Assembly: GCA_024291935.2 (NCBI GenBank)
Contig: CM044321.1
Span: forward strand, 63,544,985-63,608,984
Reading direction: 5' to 3'
DNA: 64,000 nt
Source: Okapia johnstoni
Lineage: Eukaryota > Chordata > Mammalia > Artiodactyla > Giraffidae
This document shows, piece by piece, positions 33,481-45,060 of the stretch (the stretch's first letter is position 1; each line of letters opens with the position of its first letter). The translations under genes were made by a program, and so were the position numbers. Under the pieces are notes generated by a model. That model saw only the letters and a program-made list of their open reading frames with translations, was not told the DNA's origin and searched no databases.

Positions 33481-33754
33481 CGGAGAAGGCAATGGCACCC
33501 CACTCCAGTCCTCTTGCCTGGAAAATCCCATGGACGGAGGAGCCTGGTAGGCTACAGTCCATGGTGTCACTAGGAGTCGGACACGACTGAGCGACTTCAC
33601 TTTCACTTTTCACTTTCATGCACTGGAGAAGGAAACGGCAACCCACTCCAGTATCCTTGCCTGGAGAATCCCGGGGACGGCGGAACCTGGTGGGCTGCTG
33701 TCTATGGGGTCGCACAGAGTCGGGTACGACTAGAGCGACTTAGCAGCAGCAGCA
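33481..33754 (+). mobile_element. Bov-A2 SINE (BovA dimer) with target duplication
   Basis: Two BovA monomers joined by the linker 'cactttcacttttcactttc', with no tRNA head, and an AGC-repeat tail. Flanks actcatcgtttg (33469-33480) and actcattgtttg (33755-33766) differ at one of twelve bases, and the host L1 resumes exactly after it. Confidence 0.97.
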
Positions 33755-33935
33755 ACTCATTGTTTGATTGTGTGTTTTTTTTTGTTTTTTGTTTTTTTTT
33801 AATATTGAGCTGCATGAACTGTTTGTATATTTTGGAGATTACTTCTTTGTCAGTTGCTTTCTTTGCAAATATTTCCTCCCATTCTGAGGGTTGTCTTCTC
33901 ATCTTGTTTATGGTTTTCTTTGCTGTGCACAAGTC
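33755..33935 (-). mobile_element. L1 LINE, right part
   Basis: Continuation of the antisense L1 after the Bov-A2: 'aactgtttgtatattttgga', 'tttgcaaatatttcctccca', 'ggttttctttgctgtgcaca'. Includes a T-rich expansion. Confidence 0.9.
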
Positions 33936-34399
33936 ACTTATTTTTTTGAACCTGTTCCTCATCTGTGCAATAGATCTCAATGGGCTGCATGCTCTGCCCA
34001 ACTCACAGAGCTCTTCTAAAGATGCAAATGTTTTCTGTGCAGTAAAGCAAAACACAGATGAAAGATTCTGAGTCACATTAGCATTGCCCTGTTATTGAGA
34101 GAAAGATTAAATGAGTTTAATCAGAGTTAAACCCACAGAGCTAGGAGATAACCAGAAGCTTATTAAGAGAAGCTAAGACTGTTTAGTGAATAGAAAACAG
34201 GACAGAGTAGTGATATGGGTCTATAGAACATTCTCATTTTAATTTTTTTAGTCCTTTTTGTACATCTAAGAACAATAATAATTTTTAAAGCTAGATGTTA
34301 TTGAGAGTTGAGCACCACACAGGTGGTTTGTGTACATTGCCTTCCTATGAATCACGGGGTAATGAACGATGCTGGAAAACCACACGCAGCTATTTTTAC
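33936..34399. other. Unassigned non-coding DNA
   Basis: Part of 33950-34075 is reminiscent of a MIR-flanked region ('acctgttcctcatctgtgca'), but too short to call. Nothing else. Confidence 0.45.
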
Positions 34400-34790
34400 A
34401 ACAGCTCATTTATTCTTTCACTCAACAGATTTTTACTGAAGGTCTACCAGGCGCCAGATCTCTGCTCAGCCTCAATCAGGATACATACCATGAAAGAAAG
34501 AAAGAGGTGACACAACAGTACTAACAATACGGAATGTTAGTAGGGAGCGGGGAAGGATACCTTCACTAAATAGGAGTGGTCAGGGAAGAGTGCATGGAGG
34601 AAAACATTTGAGCTGAGAGCTGAAGAAGGAAAATGAAGCTCGGCAGGGTTTGAGAGAAGAGCATTTCAGGCAGGGAGCACAGCAAGTGTAAAAGGTGTGA
34701 GGGTAGGAAAGGGCTTGATTTAGCTGAGGAAGAGATAGGAACCCAGTGGGGCTGGAGCCTAGTTGCATAATAGGATTATCTTATAAGGTA
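34400..34790. mobile_element. Probable ancient L2-type repeat
   Basis: 'acagatttttactgaaggtc', 'aacatttgagctgagagctg', 'gagcatttcaggcagggagc' and 'acagcaagtgtaaaaggtgt' are in the order of an old CR1/L2-type mammalian repeat. Orientation not assigned. Confidence 0.5.
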
Positions 34791-36084
34791 CAGTTCCATG
34801 GATACCTCGTAGATGCCATGAAAACTTGAACAACTGTCTTGCTGCATTAGGAAGATGAAACTGTGTCCTGTCTCATCAGGAACAGTGGGGACCCAGGATT
34901 TGTCCCCCCACCCACCAAGAGGGAGACATGATGGATGTTCTCATCTTGAGCACAGCACTCAACATTATCTGCTTTAGACCACATCTGTCACTGTTAAAGT
35001 AGTCAGTGTCCTATAGTTTCTGTTCAGATCAAAATGCCATCTGCTGGAAGGAGAAAGTAGATGGTACATCTTTTATCCATTGTTACAGAAGACTTGGATG
35101 ATCCCTCTGACCAATGAAATGCTCTCCATTCATCACAGTGCCATGTTTACTTAATCAATGAGATGGGAGAGTAGCTAAATATAATGTAAAAAGAAGATCT
35201 TCAGAGGATTGCTGTGACTGCTTCTAAAAACCCTTTAGAATTGAGTCAATCTATCAACAAGTTTTTAATTTGCTTCTACTATGCTAGGCATTGTGGAAAA
35301 TGCAAAGTTATATAAGACAAAGTTGCTGCCCTCAAGGGATCTGCAACTAACCCCTGGAGAAAAGATGCACTGAAAATGAAACAAGAATCATGAAATTTAA
35401 TGTTCTGCTGTATAACTTAGAATGCTGTAGGAGTCCAGAGCAGGGGGGCAGCGGGGGATGGTGGGGCCACGGCGGGCAGGTAAGGAACTGACTGATTACA
35501 TCAGGGGTGATGTCAATCGCATTAAGTTTCAAGTTGCTCTATGCCTGGTGTATAGAAGATAATAAATGGTTTGTTGAATAAATAAGTGAGGTAGATGTGA
35601 GTTTTTATTTTGAGGATATGCATAAAATGAATTGGCAGTGAGAAATGGGGGGAGCTCAAGGCAAGAGGACCAGCATGATTGTACGCAAGGATGGGGGTAA
35701 ATATAACATATAAGAGGTGATTCAGAGGCAGGGTGTATGAAAGATACCATACCAGTTCATAGGAAACTAGGAACAGCAAAATCAGAATTTTGAATTTGGT
35801 TAAATAAACAGTTTTTTATGTTCCTGAGAAAGGGAGAAACATGATTAAAATGGCGTTTTAGGAAAATTACTCTAATAGTTGAATTTGAAGGAAAAGTGAA
35901 GACAAAGGTCCAGTTACAAATTATCAAAAGCATTTTTAGAATAACAGTATAAAAAATAAATTCATATGTACATAAAGTTATGCATTAGTTGGAGACAGAA
36001 CAGTGTATCTATGGTAATAGTAGGAGGCTTTATGATGAAGTTGGCAGAGTCTGTTACATAGTGAAAAATCTAAGCTGTATCCTT
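34791..36084. other. Mostly unassigned; traces of ancient repeats
   Basis: 35265-35340 ('ttctactatgctaggcattg', 'tgctgccctcaagggatctg') and 35810-35890 resemble further fragments of the ancient L2-type family. A G-rich patch is near 35440-35480. Frames up to 85 codons on the minus strand are unremarkable. Confidence 0.45.
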
Positions 36085-36515
36085 AGGTCTGAGATGCTGC
36101 CTGCTGTTGCTCGCACAGATGTGTGCTGTGCACACTCCTGCCTGAAGGCATTAGCAGCTGCTGTTCCTTCTACCAGAAATACTCTTCCCCAAATATCTGA
36201 GTGGTTTATTTCTTCACCTCCTTCAGTCCTCTGTTCAAACGCCTCCTTCTCAGTAGGCTTTCTAGACCTTCCTTTTTAAAATTGCAGCCATCCTGACGCT
36301 TCCCACTCCTCCTGCTTTATTCTCCTTCATAGCATTTATTACCATCTCACATTCTAAATATTTTACTTATTTATTTGTGTACTGACTGTTTCCTCCAACT
36401 AGAATATAATAATCTATGAAGTGAGGGATTTTTGTTTGTTTTGTTCATTGTTTTATCTCTAATGCCTGGACCATAGTAGATAATAAATAGTTTGAGGATA
36501 AATAAATCAGTTTGA
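36085..36515 (+). mobile_element. L2 LINE 3' end
   Basis: Sense L2: 'tcctcctgctttattctcct', 'cttcatagcatttattacca', 'tttgttttgttcattgtttt', 'tctctaatgcctggaccata' and an 'aataaatagttt' end. The 96-codon frame at 35989-36279 falls partly here and is not a host gene. Confidence 0.8.
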
Positions 36516-36697
36516 AGCATGTCTACTTTTTTGGTGGAGGCACTAAAATAGAATTATTCCTCCCAGTAAACTCAATTGTAGTAAAAATCTACTACTAGAC
36601 TTATGACCCAGAGAAACTACCATATCAAAGCACATAATATTATTTGATATTAGACAACAGTCTGAAACTCAACACTATAAATCTGCAAATAATCTAT

Positions 36698-37011
36698 CTT
36701 TTTTCTTACATTTTATTTATTTATTTGTGGCTGTGCTTGGTCTTCATTGCTGTGTGAGCTTTTCTCTAGTTGCTGCAAGCAGGGACTGCTCTCTAGTTGC
36801 AGTACACAGGCTTCTCCTGTTGCAAAACACAGGCTCTAGGGTGCTTGGGCTCAGTAGTTGCCACTCCCAGGCTTCAGAGCAGAGGCTCAGTAGTTGAGAC
36901 ACATGGACTTAGTTGCTCCCCAGCATGCAAGATCTTCCTGGATTGAGATTCAAATCCATGTCTCCTGCATTTGCAGGCAGATTCTTTACCACTGAGCCAC
37001 CAGGCAAGTCC
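36698..37011 (-). mobile_element. CHR-type SINE
   Basis: Antisense: 'ttttatttatttatttgtgg', 'gagcttttctctagttgctg', several GGCTT/CAGTAGTTG units, and the head 'ctgagccaccaggcaagtcc'. 'ctatctt' lies on both sides (36694-36700, 37018-37024). Confidence 0.9.
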
Positions 37012-37636
37012 TCTCTGACTATCTTAATTGAAATAAGTTAAGCAGACAAGTGCTACCTGCATCCTTAACAAGACACTAATTGATTTTTAAAACAAAACAA
37101 AACCTGCTTTTTTTAAGGCTTTAAGTTGTCTAGGGTTAGCAATCTTTATGAGTGGAAAAATGTTCGGTGTCTCACTTACTAGTGTCAATTCTTAATTTCA
37201 CAAATGGATTGAGAGATGCTTTCGTTTCATAAACATAAAATCGCAGCAAAATAGTACTGTTCTGTCAGTCAATTGGAAGCACTTTCTGAGTGCTTCCATA
37301 GCAGGCATTTTACCCAGGGTCATAACAGAATAGTAGCCAAATAGAGCCTACAGAGTTTAGACAGCAGACCTTTGAAGTGAGAAAGAAAGCCAGATTTCCA
37401 CAAATTAATGCTGTCAATAGAGCAGAAAGCCATGCAGAAGGAGTAATGGACTTCATTTCAGCATCAAGCAGTTATTGTCAGGCATGATCACAGGAACACT
37501 CTAAGTCACTGGCCAAGGGAGCTAGTCTCAGGGAACTGTCCAGTGTACCATCTTTAAGTATGTCTCATGAAGCCAAATCCCAGGCTTGTTCTACTTCACC
37601 TCTCCCTCATTCCCTAGACTGTTGTGATAAATATGG
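37012..37636. other. Unassigned non-coding DNA
   Basis: No repeat recognised between the CHR SINE and the large BovB copy. Confidence 0.5.
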
Positions 37637-39366
37637 GAACACTAGAGATCTCTTCAAGAAAATTAAAGATACCAAGGGAACATTTCATGCAAAGATGGAC
37701 TCGATAAAGACAGAAATGGTATGGACCTAATAGAAGCAGAAGATATTAAGAAGAGGTGGCAAGAATACACAGAAGAACTATACATAAAAGATCTTCATGA
37801 CCCAGATATTCACGATGGTGTGATCACTCACCTAGAGCCAGACATCCTGGAATGTGAAGTCAAGTGGGCCTTAGAAAGCATCACTACGAACAAAGCTAGT
37901 GGAGGTGATGGAATTCCACTTGAGCTATTTCAAACCCTGAAAGATGATGCTGTGAAAGTGGTGCACTCAATATGCCAGCAAATTTGGAAAACTCAGCAGT
38001 GGCCACAGGACTGGAAAAGGTCAGTTTTCATTCCAATCCCAAAGAAAGGCAATGCCAAAGAATGCTCAAACTACCGCACAATTGCACTCATCTCACACGC
38101 TAGTAAAGTAATGCTCAAAATTCTCCAAGCCAGCTTCAGCAATACGTGAACTGTGAACTTCCAGATGTTCAAGCTGGTTTTCGAAAAGGCAGAGGAACCA
38201 GAGATCAAATTGCCAACATCTGCTGGATCATCAAAAAATCAAGAGAGTTCCAGAAAAACATCTATTTCTGCTTTATTGACTACACTAAAGCCTTTGACTG
38301 TGTGGATTACAAAAAACTGTGGAAAATTCTGAAAGAGATGGGCATACCAGACCTCCTGACCTGCTTTTGAGAAACCTGTATGCAGGTCAGGAAGCAACAG
38401 TTGGAACTGGACATGGAACAACAGACGGGTTCCAAATAGGAAAAGGAGTACGTCAAGGCTGTGTATTGTCACCCTGCTTATTTAACTTCTATGCAGAGTA
38501 CATCATGAGAAACGCTGGGCTGGAAGAAGCACAGGCTGGAATCAAGATTTCTGGGAGAAATATCAATAACCTCAGATATGCAGATGACACCACCCTTATG
38601 GCAGAAAGTGAAGAGGAACTAAAAAAGCCTAAAAAGGAACTAAAAAGCCTCTTGATAAAAGTGAAAAAGTTGGCTTAAAGCTCAACATTCAGAAAACTAA
38701 GGTCATGGCATCTGGTCCCCTCACTTCATGGGAAATAGATGGGGAAACAGTGGAAACAGTGTCAGACTTTATTTTGGGGGGCTCCAAAATTACTGCAGAT
38801 GGTGATTGCAGCCATGAAATTAAAAGACACTTACTCCTTGGAAGGAAAGTTATGACCAACCTAGATAACATATTAAAAAGCAGAGACATTACTTTGCCAA
38901 CAAAGGTCCATCTAGTCAAAGCTTTGGTTTTTCCGGTAGTCATGTATGGACGTGAGAGTTGGACTATAAAGAAAGCTGAGAGCCGAGGAATTGATGCTTT
39001 TGAACTGTGGTGTTGGAGAAGATTCTTGAGAGTCCCTTGGACTGCAAGGAGATCCAACCAGTCCATCCTAAAGGAGATTAGTCCTGGGTGTTCATTGGAA
39101 GGACTGATGTTGAAGCTGAAACTCCAATACTTTGGCCACCTCCTACGAAGAGTTGACTCATTGGAAAAGACCCTGATGCTGGGAAGGATTGAGGGCAGGA
39201 GGATAAGGGGACGACAGAGGATGAGATGGCTGGATGGCATCACCAATTCGATGGACATGAGTTTGGGTAAGCTCTGGGAGTTGGTGATGGACAGGGAGGC
39301 CTGGCATGCTGTGATTCATGGGATCGCAAAGAGTTGGACATGACTGAGCGACTGAACTGAACTGAG
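37637..39366 (+). mobile_element. BovB (RTE) LINE, 5'-truncated, with reverse transcriptase
   Basis: Longest transposon copy in the window, about 1.7 kb of the roughly 3-kb BovB. It starts upstream of the RT domain, has lost the endonuclease, and runs to the 'gactgaactgaactgag' tail. It is close to the BovB consensus I remember, apart from small indels. No convincing target duplication was found. BovB entered ruminants by horizontal transfer, related elements being present in squamates (established knowledge). Confidence 0.96.
37721..39343 (+). pseudogene. BovB ORF2 reverse transcriptase, frameshifted
   Basis: Broken RTE reverse transcriptase. Segment 1 (37721-38149) holds the N-terminal RT blocks, including NKASGGDGIP and WKRSVFIPIPKKGN. 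A one-base loss near 38125 shifts the frame and exposes a stop. Segment 2 (from about 38150 to 38370) carries VQAGFRKGRGTRDQ and FCFIDYTKAFDCVD; a second one-base loss near 38365 ends it. Segment 3 (to 38678) carries GVRQGCVLSPCLFNFYAEY and the catalytic YADD (38577-38588); a short local duplication (GAACTAAAAA-type, near 38615-38650) and a deletion follow. Segment 4 (38705-39343) is the C-terminal domain and ends early through a point change. Catalytic residues are intact locally but no single frame joins them, so the copy is dead. Confidence 0.93.
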
Positions 39367-39410
39367 CTACATATTACTAGTTAAATTTAAAATAACTCAA
39401 ATTAAAAAAT

Positions 39411-39690
39411 GTAGTTCCAAAACTGGTGATTGCCAGAGGGGTGGGGCATGGGTCAATTAATGAAATGGGTGAGGGAGATGAAAAGGTACAAACTTCCAGT
39501 TACAAAATAAATGAGTCATGGGGAATATAGTCAATGATATTGTAATAACATTGTCTGGTGAAAGATGGTAACTAGATTTATTGTGGTGGTCATTTTGCAA
39601 TGCTTAAAAATATTGAATTATTATGTTGTACACCCGAAGCTAATATAATATTGTAGTCAATTATACTTCAAGTTAAAAAAGAAAAAAAAC
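39411..39690 (+). mobile_element. Old L1 LINE 3' end
   Basis: Sense L1 3' UTR: 'tgattgccagaggggtgggg', 'aggtacaaacttccagttac', 'tattgtggtggtcattttgc', 'gttgtacacccgaagctaat', A-rich end. Parallel to 42.2-42.58 kb. Confidence 0.85.
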
Positions 39691-40917
39691 AGTTACCAAC
39701 TTATATTTACAACCAACATGAAATTAAGAGAAGAGGGATTTATAGTCTCACCTAAAGCAAACAGAAAATGGACAAAATGTATGAAGCAATGGTTTTTATG
39801 ACACTGGGAAATTTAAGTGAGATGACAGTGAATCAACATCTTCAAAGTACTGAAAGAAAAAAACTTGGCCAACATAGAATTCTATATCCAGCAAAATTTC
39901 CTTTCAAAAATGAAGAAAAAATAAAGTCTTCTTCAAACTTACAAAAGTTGAATTAATTCATCATCATCACACACACACTGTTAGAGATATAAAGGGAGGG
40001 TATGTTAAAGCAAGTTCTTTAGGCAGAAAGAAAATGATCCCAGGTGAAATATAAATCTATACGAAGAAATGAAGAGCACTGGAAATTATAACCACAGGGG
40101 TAAACGTGTAAATTTTTTCATACTATTTAACATCTTTATAGATAATTGACTTTCTAAATAAAAATAATAACAAGGCAGTGTGAAGTTTATGGTATTTATA
40201 AAATGAAGATGTGGGACAACAATAGCACAAAGAATGGGAGGGGAGACAAGGACGTATATATTGTAAGTTGCTGATACTATTAGTGATGAGTCTTATAATC
40301 TCTCTTGAGGCTAGCTTCTAACAAGTGAAAATGTGTACTATAGACCATCAATCCACAACTATAAATACAGGACAGTTACCACTTATAAGAAAACAATAGA
40401 GAAAAGATGAAATAATTTTTAAAAGTACAAGTGATCAAACGAGGAAAAGAAAGAAAAAAGGAAAGAAAGAACAAATAGAACAAACAGCAAATAAATAGCA
40501 AATGATAAATACACACCTAAGTAATTCAATAATTATATTAAGTGGAAACGGTTTAAACTTCCCAATTAAAATACCAAGATTGTCAAAATGTATAAAAGAA
40601 GCAAAACCCAACTATATGCTGTCTAGGAAAAAAAAAAAAACACTTTAAATAAAAAGTAACAAATATATTAAAAGGAAAATAAGGGAAAAAAAGAAATGCT
40701 GTTCTAATATTAGGGCTTCCCTGGTAGCTCAACTGGTTCAGCTGGTAAAGAATCCACCTGCAATGCAGGAGACCCTGGTTCAATTCCTGGGTCACGAAGA
40801 TCCCCTGGAGAAGGGCTAGGCTACTCACTCAACTATTCTTGGGCTTCCTATATATTGAAGTCTATTTCAGAACTCAGAATATTATCAGAGATAAAGATGG
40901 TGTTTTCATAATGCTTG
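39691..40917 (+). mobile_element. Ancient L1/HAL1-type LINE remnant, interrupted
   Basis: Sense remnant: 'tactgaaagaaaaaaacttg', 'catagaattctatatccagc', 'tacgaagaaatgaagagcac', then 'aaacccaactatatgctgtc' and 'gaatattatcagagataaag', the last two from L1 ORF2. A Bov-tA dimer splits the final part. The middle (40205-40540) is poorly matched and contains a GAAA-rich patch. Decayed beyond coding. Confidence 0.65.
40713..40849 (+). mobile_element. Bov-tA SINE, head plus start of a second head
   Basis: Head, B-box and short body, then 'aactattcttgggcttccta': the first element stops at 'attctt' and a new 'gggcttcc' head begins and is cut after ten bases. The same junction occurs at 46.89 kb. Host L1 sequence continues on both sides. 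Confidence 0.9.
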
Positions 40918-41274
40918 GCAGTTGTTGTTTTTTTTTTTTTCCTGTTGCATCAAACCCTGGGAAGTTCCACTGAAGTATCACTACTTAAGGTCCTACCTGT
41001 GTCAGCTATTGTTTGAGAGGTATATATTCTCATTAGTGTAGAGTCATGTAAACTCATTCATTTATTCCCTCTCAGAAGGCAAGCTTCTTCCTGAACACTA
41101 CACTTTTAGAACCCCCAATCACTGCTATTTACATTTACCATGGCTCCTGCTCTGAACCCAGTCATCAACCCAAGAGCTAGATCACTAAATTACTAATTTT
41201 GTGAGAAAAAAAAGGGTAAGTTATACCTCTAGTTCTACTATGTGCTTCTCATTTAAGGAAAAAATGCTTATTCT
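40918..41274. other. Unassigned non-coding DNA
   Basis: Poly-T run near 40928-40940; the rest is unrecognised. Confidence 0.5.
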
Positions 41275-42585
41275 TGAGACTATATCAAACTAAAAACCTT
41301 CTGTATATCGAAGGAAACCATCAAGAAAATGAAAAGGCAACTGGTAGAAAGGGAGAAAAATTTGTAAATCATGTATCTGATAAAGGGTTGATATTCAAAA
41401 TACAAAAAGAACTTATACAACTCAATAGAAAAAAATAAAATCCAATTTTAGAATGGACAGATCTGAACAGACATCTTTCCAAAGTAGACATGCAGATGGC
41501 CAAAGGTACACTTAAAAAGTGCTCAACATCACTAATCATCAGTTCAGTTCAGTCACTCAGTCGTGTCCGACTCTCTGCAACTCCATGAACTACAGCACGC
41601 CAGGCCTCCCTGTCCATCACCAACTCCCGGAGTCTACCCAACACTAATCATCAGGGAAGTACAAATCTAAGCCATAATGAGATATCAATTCACACCTGTT
41701 AGAATAGCTATTATCAAAAAAAACTAAAAGAAGAAGTGTTGGCCAAACATGGAGAAAAGAGAACATTTGTGCAATGTTGGTGGGAATGTAAATTGAAACA
41801 GGCTTTATGGAAAACAGTGTGGAGGTTCCTCAAAAAATTTAAAATAGAACTACCATATGATCCAGCAATTCTACTTTGGGGTAATGTATTAGAAGAAAAT
41901 GAAAACACTAACTTGAAAAGATGTATGCACCTCCATGTTCATTGTGGTAGTATTTATAATAGCCAAGATATGAAAATAATCTGAGTCAATCAATGGATGA
42001 ATGGATAAACAAAATGTGAAATATAAATGCCATTCAATACTATTTAGCCATAAAAAAGAAAGAAATATTTCCATGTGTGATAACATAGATGAGGGCATTA
42101 TGCTAAGTGAAATAAGTCAGAAAGGGAAAGACAAATACTGTATCTTCTTCCATGTAGAATCTAAAAACAAAAAATACAGCAAAACAAAACCCACCAAGCT
42201 CATAGATAGAACACACTGGAGGTTGCCAGAGGCAAGAGGGTTGTGGGTGGGGTGGGAAAAACAGATGAAGGTAGTCAAAAGGTACAAACTTCCAGTTATA
42301 AAATAAATAAATCATGGGGATATAGTGTACAGTGTGGTGATTACAGTTTTTAATACTGTATTGCATATTTGAAAGTTGCTAAGAGAGTAAGTCCTAAAAA
42401 TTCTTACCACAAGAAAAATAAATTCCATAACTATGTATGATGACAGATGTCAACTATACTTATTGTGGTGATCATATGCAATATATACAAATATCAAATC
42501 ATTATTCTGCAAACCTGAAATTAATATAATGTATTATACTTCAATTTAAGAAACAATAAAATTGGAAAATGCTCACTACCATTTA
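41275..42585 (+). mobile_element. L1 LINE, ORF2 end and 3' UTR
   Basis: Sense old L1: ORF2 C-terminal coding sequence ('aatatacaaaaagaacttatac'-type region, 'tggaaaacagtgtggaggtt', 'atatgatccagcaattctac', 'tttagccataaaaaagaaag'), then 3' UTR with 'gaggttgccagaggcaagag' and 'gcaaacctgaaattaatata'. Frame broken by many stops. Contains a small BovB insertion. Confidence 0.93.
41542..41642 (-). mobile_element. 101-base BovB tail inserted in L1
   Basis: Only the BovB 3' terminus, antisense ('gttcagttcagtcactcagt' to 'aactcccggagtctacccaa'). Perfect eleven-base flanks actaatcatca at 41531-41541 and 41643-41653 come from the host L1. A complete, extremely 5'-truncated retrotransposition event. Confidence 0.96.
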
Positions 42586-43084
42586 ACCAACAATAAACAT
42601 AATTTGGATGTGAGAAGTGATGTGGTATATAAAGATGAAAGGAGACAGACAAGAAGTAGATAATTGTGATTGTGTTTTAATTAACGTAGATAATAAGCGT
42701 CAAAATTCAAGTTCTCGAGTTGCCTTAAAGCTCATTAGATAAGAATTCAATTAAAGGATGAGTTCTGTTCCTAAATTTGATGAAGAGATGGTGCTGGATT
42801 TTACTAACTTTCATTTCCTGAGACTACAAATGTGAGAGAAAGTGAATGTATTCCTTGCCTTTTCAAAGTCGATTAGATTGTTGGAGACTTGCCTGCATGC
42901 TAATGGGAGAGAGAACATTCCTTGACCCTGTCAACTGAGGTGAAAGCTTTCTCCCCAGTGGAAAGATATTAGGAAAACCTTCATCTATTTTTAACAAAAT
43001 TATTTAAAATTTTGATACTCAGAATATATCTGAATCTCATTATGCTGAAAAGTCGTCTTCAAATTTCTCCTCTGACTTTACTAC
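42586..43084. other. Unassigned non-coding DNA
   Basis: No repeat or exon recognised. Confidence 0.5.
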
Positions 43085-43240
43085 TGTCAGCAATAGCAGT
43101 AAACACATTATAAGTAGTAATTTCTAAGATGTCTGAAATAAAATTATCCTCATTTCAAAAATGAGAAAGCTGAGGCACAGAAAGGTAAAATGACTTATCC
43201 AAAATCACACAGAGTGGAAGAACCAGTATAAATTAAATCC
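43085..43240 (-). mobile_element. MIR SINE
   Basis: Antisense MIR with a well-kept core: 'gagaaagctgaggcacagaa', then 'aaaatcacacagagtggaag'. Confidence 0.8.
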
Positions 43241-43446
43241 TCAGTAGAGACTGATGGAAAAGATTTAACACATATACTTTACCTATAGATGGACTTTTTG
43301 GATCATGTTGTGCTTGTTCAGCTTTACTAAAATATCCAAAATTGACAAAAAAATTGATATTTTATTCTGAACTACTTGAAACACCCACCATTTCCCAGGA
43401 CTTATCTGAAGTAAGAATCTCCATCCATTTTCTGCAAATACTTGAG

Positions 43447-43471
43447 AAAAAAAAAAAAAAAAAAAAAAAAA
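43447..43471. repeat. Poly-A run
   Basis: Twenty-five A residues. No identifiable retroposon body directly upstream. Confidence 0.9.
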
Positions 43472-43726
43472 GAACAGTAGAACTAAAGTGGTCTTCTCAT
43501 TATTTAATTATAATTAAAAATTTAAAGATGCAAGTGATAAAAATAGAGCACATAGAAATCAATTTCAGTTTGGTTCGTTGAATATACAAAAAAAAAAGAC
43601 TAGAAATACTTTATAGTATTAGCAAGTATATTTAGATGGTGGGACTATTAGTAATTTTCCAAAGTTCTCTAATAAAACTATACATTTAAAATAGGTTTTA
43701 AATATTTAAACCCTTAATGGACACCA

Positions 43727-43951
43727 GGGCTTCCCTGGGGGCTCAGTGGTAAAGATTCTACCTGCAATGCAGGGGCCACAGGAGATGCAGTTTCAATCCC
43801 TGGGTAAGGAAGATCCCCTGGAGGAGGGTATGGCAATCCACTCCAGTATTCTTGCTTGGAAAATCTCACGGACAGTGCAGCCTGATGAGCTACAGTCCAT
43901 GGGGTCCCAAAGAGTCAGACACAACTGAGTGACTTAGCAAGCAGCATGCAA
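43727..43951 (+). mobile_element. Bov-tA SINE with target duplication
   Basis: Full-length: 'gggcttccctgggggctcag' through 'gagtgacttagcaagcagca'. Flanks ggacacca (43719-43726) and ggacacta (43952-43959) differ at one of eight bases. Confidence 0.93.
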
Positions 43952-44099
43952 GGACACTATAAGCGTTTGGGAGACTTTTTTTTTTTACTCTCCTAACATG
44001 TTTTTTTAAAATCAAATATTAATTGGAAAGAAATTGAACGTTTTGGCCAAAAAGATTTAGAAAACAGCTGGGAAGAATTATAAAAAAATCTCAGGGAGC

Positions 44100-44290
44100 T
44101 CTCTCCACCCCTGGAATTCTTCAGGAAAAACACAAACTCTATCACCTGGTTGCCCTTTACATATACTTTTTTCTTTCCTTAAAACACCTTTTTCTGTACT
44201 TTTATCACCACCTTAAAATGTCTTTCTCATCTTCAAAGCCCACCTTATATGTCACCTGAGCCTGTGTGAAGTCTTTTCTGCCCCCTCAAG
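44100..44290 (+). mobile_element. L2-type LINE fragment
   Basis: 'cttcaaagcccaccttatat', 'gtcacctgagcctgtgtgaa' and 'gtcttttctgccccc' match the L2 coding end / 3' UTR pattern. Confidence 0.6.
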
Positions 44291-44544
44291 GCAATGTTGC
44301 TCACATATACTTTAAGGAAACCTCTGGGTCCAAGATCCAGCTAAGTTCTCTGGAGACAATGTACCATGGGAAACAGAGTGTGTGTGCAAGACAGTGGAAA
44401 TCCACAGGCCTGAAATTCAGCAAATACAGAGAAAGCAAGAGAAGGTAATCTCTGGAAATCAAACATGGGGTACCTACCTCTATCTCTGAGAAAATGGCCT
44501 TCTCAGTGTCTTGTGAAGACTGAATCAGAAAATGCTGTGTGTAC

Positions 44545-44592
44545 AGTGCATGCGTGCTAAGTTGCTTCCGACTCTTTGTGAACCTGTTTGCC
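44545..44592 (-). mobile_element. BovA SINE tail fragment
   Basis: 'gtgcatgcgtgctaagttgc' followed by 'ttccgactctttgtgaac' is the antisense BovA 3' end, about 45 bases. Confidence 0.75.
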
Positions 44593-44929
44593 ATCAAAGC
44601 CAGGGCCTCTGATTCTTGTTACTGGGTCTTTCCCTGGGCCCCTGACACGCTGTGCCTGACATCTGAGTCTCCAGATCTTGCTTTCCTTCCTAAGTCCTGT
44701 ACTAGCCCCTTTTTCTCCAGAGTCTTTGTTTATGGTTTGTTCCCTTATTTTTGGTGGGCTTGGTGGGGGAGGGGAGAGGGGGGGACATAATGTCTAGAGA
44801 TTTCTATAAACTGCGAGATAAATACAAAAGGAAAAAAATGCAGATGCTTCCAAAAATATCTTTGAAGAAGTGAAAATATATAATCCTTTGCTGACCAAGT
44901 TCTGTCACCGTGACCAAAATATCTCACCA
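44593..44929. other. Unassigned non-coding DNA
   Basis: Includes a G-rich tract (ggtgggggaggggagagggg) near 44762-44784 that could form a G-quadruplex on the plus strand. Confidence 0.5.
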
Positions 44930-45060
44930 CTGTTCTTGACTCTCCATCTGCTTTGCCATCATCTTTTCTTGAAGACAGTGTTGCAATAGCTCACCAACTG
45001 GTCTTCCCACCTCCAATTTGACCTTCTTCTCACCCAAGGGCCTAAAAATTCAAATGCTTA
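44930..45060 (+). mobile_element. L2-type LINE fragment
   Basis: 'tgcaatagctcaccaactgg' and 'tcttcccacctccaatttga' fit the well-known L2 segment coding near the ORF2 end. Confidence 0.65.
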
